This document shows, piece after piece, positions 60,703 through 64,000 of a stretch of 64,000 bases of DNA. A model generated the notes under the pieces. The model saw only the letters and a list, made by a program, of their open reading frames with translations, searched no databases and was not told the origin of the DNA. This stretch comes from Mycobacterium marinum (GTDB lineage Bacteria; Actinomycetota; Actinomycetes; Mycobacteriales; Mycobacteriaceae), in assembly GCF_003391395.1 (NCBI RefSeq), contig NZ_CP024190.1, positions 2,604,001-2,668,000 of the forward strand. The letters are read 5' to 3'. Within the stretch, counting starts at the first letter, position 1; every line of letters starts with the position of its first letter. The position numbers and the translations under genes are program-made.

Positions 60703-60755
60703 GCCATGGATTGCGAACATCGCAGCCTTGCGAGCGCGTCCGTAGCTGACGCACG

Positions 60756-60822
60756 GTTCCAAGGGGTTGCCACGCCACAGACGTAGACGTCTGTGTTCTG
60801 TGGCTTGGCAACCCCTTGGAAC
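60756..60822 (+). terminator. 67-nt long inverted repeat / hairpin
   Basis: The left arm GTTCCAAGGGGTTGCCA (60756-60772) is perfectly complementary to TGGCAACCCCTTGGAAC (60806-60822); one mismatch later GCCACAGA pairs with TCTGTGGC (inner positions to ~60799), and ACGTAGACGT lies at the apex. The stem is about 25 bp. It lies 54 bp after the stop of the Rv1535-like gene and 139 bp before the next start, so a terminator is the simplest reading, though arms this long are unusual and could also derive from a small mobile palindrome. Confidence 0.6.
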
Positions 60823-60960
60823 TATTGGCGCACAACAACCGCATCCGCGCGCCGGGCTGATGCAATCGGCGTTGGGCGGCGGCCCCGCCCTTGGCCGTCG
60901 ACTGCGGCGCTGGTTCCGGAATGGACTTGGGCGCCGACCCGGTCAGTGTACGGTCAACTC

Positions 60961-61728
60961 ATGTCCGTACTGATTATTGTCCCGGTGTTCGGGCAGCATG
61001 AGTACACGCATGCATTGGTCGGTGACTTGGAGCGCGAGAGCGCGGAGTATCTGATCGTCGACAACCGGGGCGACTACCCCAAGATCGGCAATGAACGCGT
61101 TGTCACGCCGCGTGAAAACCTGGGCTGGGCTGGGGGGAGTGATCTCGGATTCCGAATTGCGTTCTCGGAAGGGCACTCCTACGCGATGACACTCAACAAC
61201 GACACCCGGATCTCAAAGGGATTCGTTGCCGGCCTGCTCGATCCGCGCCTGCCCGCCGATACCGGAATCGTTGGGCCGATGATCGATCACGGGTTCCCGT
61301 GCGCGGAAGATGACCAGAAACCCGAGGCCGCGAACTACATTCCCCGACCGCGATATCGGACGGTAAGTGCGGTCGAGGGAACCGCACTTGCGTTGTCTCG
61401 AGAATGCTGGCGGTCGGTCGGAGGCATGGACCTGCGCACCTTCGGCCGCTACGGGTGGGGCGTGGACCTTGATCTAGCCCTGCGTGCTCGCGATGCTGAG
61501 TTCGGTTTGTACACAACCGAGATGGCGTACATCAACCATTTCGGCCGCGGAACGGCCAACAAGCATTTCGGGAAGCTTCGGTACTTGATCGGCGCCAACT
61601 CCGCCATGGAGCGGGCAATGCGGCGCGTTCATGGCCGTAAGTGGCGCAAGCTATTTCCCCCCGGGACGCTGCCGCAAGCGGCGCCGGGAAGCCCGATCGC
61701 GTACACGACCCACCAGCTCGAGCAGTGA
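60961..61728 (+). CDS. family 2-like glycosyltransferase
   Basis: A 255-residue GT-A enzyme related to rhamnosyl/galactofuranosyl-type GT2 proteins: VLIIVPVFGQ, the nucleotide-binding LIVDNRG, RENLGWAGGSDLGF, the metal-binding LNNDTRI, and VEGTALALSRECW. ATG 60961 starts the protein directly at the first strand. In the M. marinum LOS region I recall accessory glycosyltransferases at this side of pks5 (around MMAR_2353); assignment to LOS is inference. No transmembrane segment. Confidence 0.85.
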   Translation: MSVLIIVPVFGQHEYTHALVGDLERESAEYLIVDNRGDYPKIGNERVVTPRENLGWAGGSDLGFRIAFSEGHSYAMTLNNDTRISKGFVAGLLDPRLPADTGIVGPMIDHGFPCAEDDQKPEAANYIPRPRYRTVSAVEGTALALSRECWRSVGGMDLRTFGRYGWGVDLDLALRARDAEFGLYTTEMAYINHFGRGTANKHFGKLRYLIGANSAMERAMRRVHGRKWRKLFPPGTLPQAAPGSPIAYTTHQLEQ

Positions 61729-61773
61729 CTTCGGCCGCTTCCTCAATCTGACGACAACCCCTCGGGATAACTC

Positions 61774-62445
61774 TCAGGAGGTGGGCTTTGAAGCTGATGG
61801 TGACGCGATGCAGGCGTATTGCAGGTATCGGCCGTCGGCGAAGTATCCGAGGGTCAGGACGGCCAGCGCTACGCCAATGGTCCCGTTCCAGGCGTTGATT
61901 CCCTCGATCCGGCGTACCCCGAAGCCTGACGTCTTGAACAACCGCACCAGGCTCCTGCGGGTAAAGAAGCGAATGTAGGTGCGGTCGAAGGTGCCAAAAT
62001 CCTCCTGCGGGAAATCCTTTCGAAACAGCACCTTGCTCAGAGCCGGTAGGAAGCGGATGTTAGGGACCGCCGCGAGGACGACGCCCTCGGACGTGAGCTT
62101 GCGCCGAAGCTGTTTCAGCGTCGCAGTCGGGTCGACCAGGCGCTCCAAGACGTCGTTACAGACGATCACGTCAAAGTGGTTGTCCGGCAGCTCCGCGATC
62201 CGCTCGGCTACGGTGCCGACGAGTACCCGGTCGATAGCCGCGCTGGCCTGTTGGGCCGCTTGTGAGTCGGACTCGATGCCCCAGACCTCTGCGCCAGTAC
62301 GCTCTTTGAGCGTTGCCCCGAGCGTGCCCTGCTCGCAGTGGAGGTCAAGGATCCGCTGTGCGGTTGTTGGAACGAACCGCAGTATCTCCGTCTGCGTTGG
62401 GCGGTAATATTCAGTAACACTTTTCGATTCTCTGGCGATGTGCAT
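61774..62445 (-). CDS. class I SAM-dependent methyltransferase (paralogue of 35928-36584)
   Basis: A 223-residue methyltransferase highly similar to the protein at 35928-36584, with LDLHCEQGTL in place of the usual LELGCGEG. The replacement of the glycines of motif I (G-C-G to H-C-E) is notable, because they contact SAM; activity may be reduced. Other parts, SVTEYYRP, VCNDVLERLVDP, RKDFPQEDFG and the C-terminal YFADGRYLQYAC, are well kept. It is convergent with the GT at 60961-61728 and divergent from the GT at 62583. Confidence 0.82.
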   Translation of the reverse strand: MHIARESKSVTEYYRPTQTEILRFVPTTAQRILDLHCEQGTLGATLKERTGAEVWGIESDSQAAQQASAAIDRVLVGTVAERIAELPDNHFDVIVCNDVLERLVDPTATLKQLRRKLTSEGVVLAAVPNIRFLPALSKVLFRKDFPQEDFGTFDRTYIRFFTRRSLVRLFKTSGFGVRRIEGINAWNGTIGVALAVLTLGYFADGRYLQYACIASPSASKPTS

Positions 62446-62582
62446 GGCTGCTATTCCGTCCTGTAAAGCGAAGCGCCCCCGAGCATAGCCCCGTTGCGCC
62501 GGTCGTTATCGGGGTTCCAGCAACCAGATCCTGCTAGGATCGCTTCGTGTTGGGTGAGGCCTCAACCGGGGGGAATACCGAT

Positions 62583-63296
62583 ATGGCCGGCTCTCGGGAG
62601 CTGCGTTTCTCTATCGTCATTCCCGCACACAATGAAGAGGAATACATCGCTTCCACCCTCGAACACGCCAGTAGCCTTTCATATCCCACCGAGTCCTTTG
62701 AAGTAATCGTGGTGGAGAACGGCTCCTCGGACCGCACCCTCGATGTCGCAAGACAGTTCGAGGGCCCCAACGTCCGCGTCTTCAGCAGCGACACGGCCGG
62801 AGTATCGGCAGCAAAGAACTTCGGTATCGACCGGCTGTCGCCGCGCAGCGACTGGGTGGTCTTCTTGGATGCGGACACGATCCTGAAGCCCAATTTCCTC
62901 CTCGATCTCGATGCGCAGTTGCGAGCATCACGCAAGCCGCTCTCCGTGGGTACCACGAAGGTTCTGCCGCTCGGTGGCGGCCGGCACGCGCGCGCCTGGT
63001 TCGCCTGTTATGACCTACTGCACCGGTTGGGTGGCTCATATGCCATCCAGATAGCCAAGCGTTCGCTGTTTCCGGAGCTCAGATTCGACGAGCATCTCAT
63101 CATGGGGGAGGACCTGCTGCTGATCAAGCAGGCCCGTAAGCTCGGCAAGTTCTTCTATGTGCCAACGGACACGGTCTATACCTCGACCCGCCGGTTCGAC
63201 ACCGTCGGGTACTGGCGGCTCTATTTCCAGTGGGCCTCGTTCGAAATATTGCCGCGGCGGCTACAAAAGCGCCGTGGCTACAAAGTAATCCGATAG
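62583..63296 (+). CDS. family 2 glycosyltransferase
   Basis: A 237-residue GT-A enzyme: FSIVIPAHNEEEYI, VVENGSSDRT, the metal-binding FLDADT and IMGEDLLL near the acceptor side. ATG 62583 has GGGGGA eight bases upstream; GTG 62547 would add 12 residues. No transmembrane helix, so cytosolic or peripheral. Divergent from the methyltransferase at 61774-62445. Probable role in glycan assembly by context. Confidence 0.85.
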   Translation: MAGSRELRFSIVIPAHNEEEYIASTLEHASSLSYPTESFEVIVVENGSSDRTLDVARQFEGPNVRVFSSDTAGVSAAKNFGIDRLSPRSDWVVFLDADTILKPNFLLDLDAQLRASRKPLSVGTTKVLPLGGGRHARAWFACYDLLHRLGGSYAIQIAKRSLFPELRFDEHLIMGEDLLLIKQARKLGKFFYVPTDTVYTSTRRFDTVGYWRLYFQWASFEILPRRLQKRRGYKVIR

Positions 63297-63414
63297 ATCG
63301 CTTTCCTACCGGGGAGTATTGGCCGCCCGGACGCCGGCGGCACAGTCTTGGACTGTTAGTCGACCATCGGGTCCGAAAGCATCCTGAATGGAGCCACGCC
63401 GTGCGGGCCGGTGC

Positions 63415-64000
63415 TCAGATGGTGCCCATACCGTTTGTGACCAGGGCAATACCTGCCAAGCCGACAGCAACGGCGATGATCTGGCGCCGGTGGGCTCGCA
63501 ACCAGTTGCGCAGCCACAGCATGGTTGCCTCGGTGCGGCCGGGGTGCACCAGGTAGCTGATCAGCGGGATCTCGATGATCGCAAGCATTACCAGCAGATA
63601 GACGAAGGTCGCGCTGAGCTGCGTGCCCATTGCGGCCCCTGAGGCCCCGATGGCCGTGAGCGCCACCAGGTATTCGACCGGCGGTGGGCCGGCCGAGCTG
63701 AGGCCAACCACGAAGGCGGCCCAGGGGAACCCACCTTCGAGAGCGCCCTGAGCGCTCGCCATCAACCGGGAGAAGCGGGTCGGGGTCTCCGCGACCATCA
63801 GCGTCGACGAGTCTCCGGCGCCGGAAGCGACCAGCGCCGGTGAGCGCACCGAGAACCCCGTCGCGACCAGGGCAGCGACCAGCAGCGCGACGACGCCCAA
63901 GCCGACTTGTAGGTGCCCGACAACCGACGTTGCCGCCAGCGACGAGACGTTGTCGACAATGGCGTTGGCGAGGTCACCCAGCAGCAGTAGAACGGCCAGC
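63415..64000 (-). CDS. GAP-family membrane protein (glycolipid transport), 5' end cut by window edge
   Basis: The minus-strand frame is open from the right window edge to a stop at 63415, at least 195 residues. It has about five hydrophobic segments, with DLANAIVDNVSS, SSAGPPPVEYLVAL and WLRAHRRQIIA in the connecting loops, the pattern of the GAP (GPL addressing protein / Sap) family. In M. smegmatis a GAP protein is needed to export glycopeptidolipids; M. marinum LOS clusters, as I recall, also contain one. It probably assists MmpL12 in moving LOS to the surface. The N-terminus lies outside the window. Confidence 0.8.
   Translation of the reverse strand, partial: LAVLLLLGDLANAIVDNVSSLAATSVVGHLQVGLGVVALLVAALVATGFSVRSPALVASGAGDSSTLMVAETPTRFSRLMASAQGALEGGFPWAAFVVGLSSAGPPPVEYLVALTAIGASGAAMGTQLSATFVYLLVMLAIIEIPLISYLVHPGRTEATMLWLRNWLRAHRRQIIAVAVGLAGIALVTNGMGTI

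Noticed and set aside
1..64000. Insertion sequences, tRNA genes, integrase or attachment sites
   Set aside because: I looked for transposase or integrase motifs, tRNA-like cloverleaf ends and terminal inverted repeats with target duplications and saw none that I could support.

Overview
The window is high-GC actinobacterial DNA and reads as a slow-growing Mycobacterium of the M. marinum type. The evidence is a MAS-type pks5/papA4/mmpL12/fadD25 block, a losA-like glycosyltransferase, a GAP-family membrane protein and an M-box riboswitch in front of an Rv1535-like gene. The gene order (udgL, epimerase, fused methyltransferase-glycosyltransferase, epimerase, losA, wecE, ilvB-like, pks5.1, fadD25, mmpL12, papA4, pks5) is the order I recall for the M. 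marinum lipooligosaccharide (LOS) locus. Species cannot be fixed from sequence reading alone, and all family names here rest on motifs and memory, not on searches.

Layout. (1) 1-9477: a truncated polytopic membrane protein and a GtrA protein on the minus strand, then a plus-strand run of sugar nucleotide and transfer genes: UDP-sugar dehydrogenase, NAD-dependent epimerase, methyltransferase-glycosyltransferase fusion, second epimerase, losA, and an Fe/2-oxoglutarate dioxygenase. (2) 9755-21152: methyltransferase, TetR regulator plus LCM methyltransferase, beta-propeller protein, then a minus-strand amino-sugar group (wecE aminotransferase, NeuD-like acyltransferase, methyltransferase), an HTTM-DUF393 fusion, two gene remnants and a WbqC-like protein. 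(3) 21674-36584: a membrane glycosyltransferase candidate and a higher-sugar cassette: FGGY kinase, dehydroquinate-synthase-like enzyme, SDR, HpcH/HpaI aldolase, ThDP-dependent decarboxylase, GT2, rfbF, and divergently rfbH, rfbG, gtrA. (4) 36638-57741: the lipid part, pks5.1, fadD25, mmpL12, papA4, pks5. (5) 58007-64000: AhpD/CMD-like protein, nitronate monooxygenase, the M-box leader and its small gene, then two GT2 enzymes, a methyltransferase and a GAP protein cut by the window edge.

How it works together. FadD25 (a fatty acyl-AMP ligase) and the two iterative reducing PKSs are expected to make methyl-branched acyl chains, PapA4 to esterify them to trehalose, and MmpL12 and the GAP protein to export the glycolipid. 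The glycosyltransferases, including several GT-C-like membrane enzymes paired with GtrA flippase-like proteins, would build the oligosaccharide. RfbF/G/H make a CDP-3,6-dideoxy-4-keto-hexose. The aldolase, kinase, AroB-like enzyme, ThDP enzyme and SDR form a coherent but, to my knowledge, unproven route to a carbon-branched sugar of the caryophyllose type. WecE and the NeuD-like enzyme would make an N-acylated 4-amino-4,6-dideoxyhexose cap.

The observations most worth a second look are: the proposed higher-carbon sugar pathway using an AroB paralogue with an intact active site; a 2,040-bp block that appears identical in pks5.1 and pks5, 14,849 bp apart in direct orientation (gene conversion and deletion substrate); a roughly 215-residue Asn-Gly repeat tail on MmpL12 flanked by a duplicated HALPLFG motif; and a small ORF with a strong ribosome binding site inside the M-box leader.
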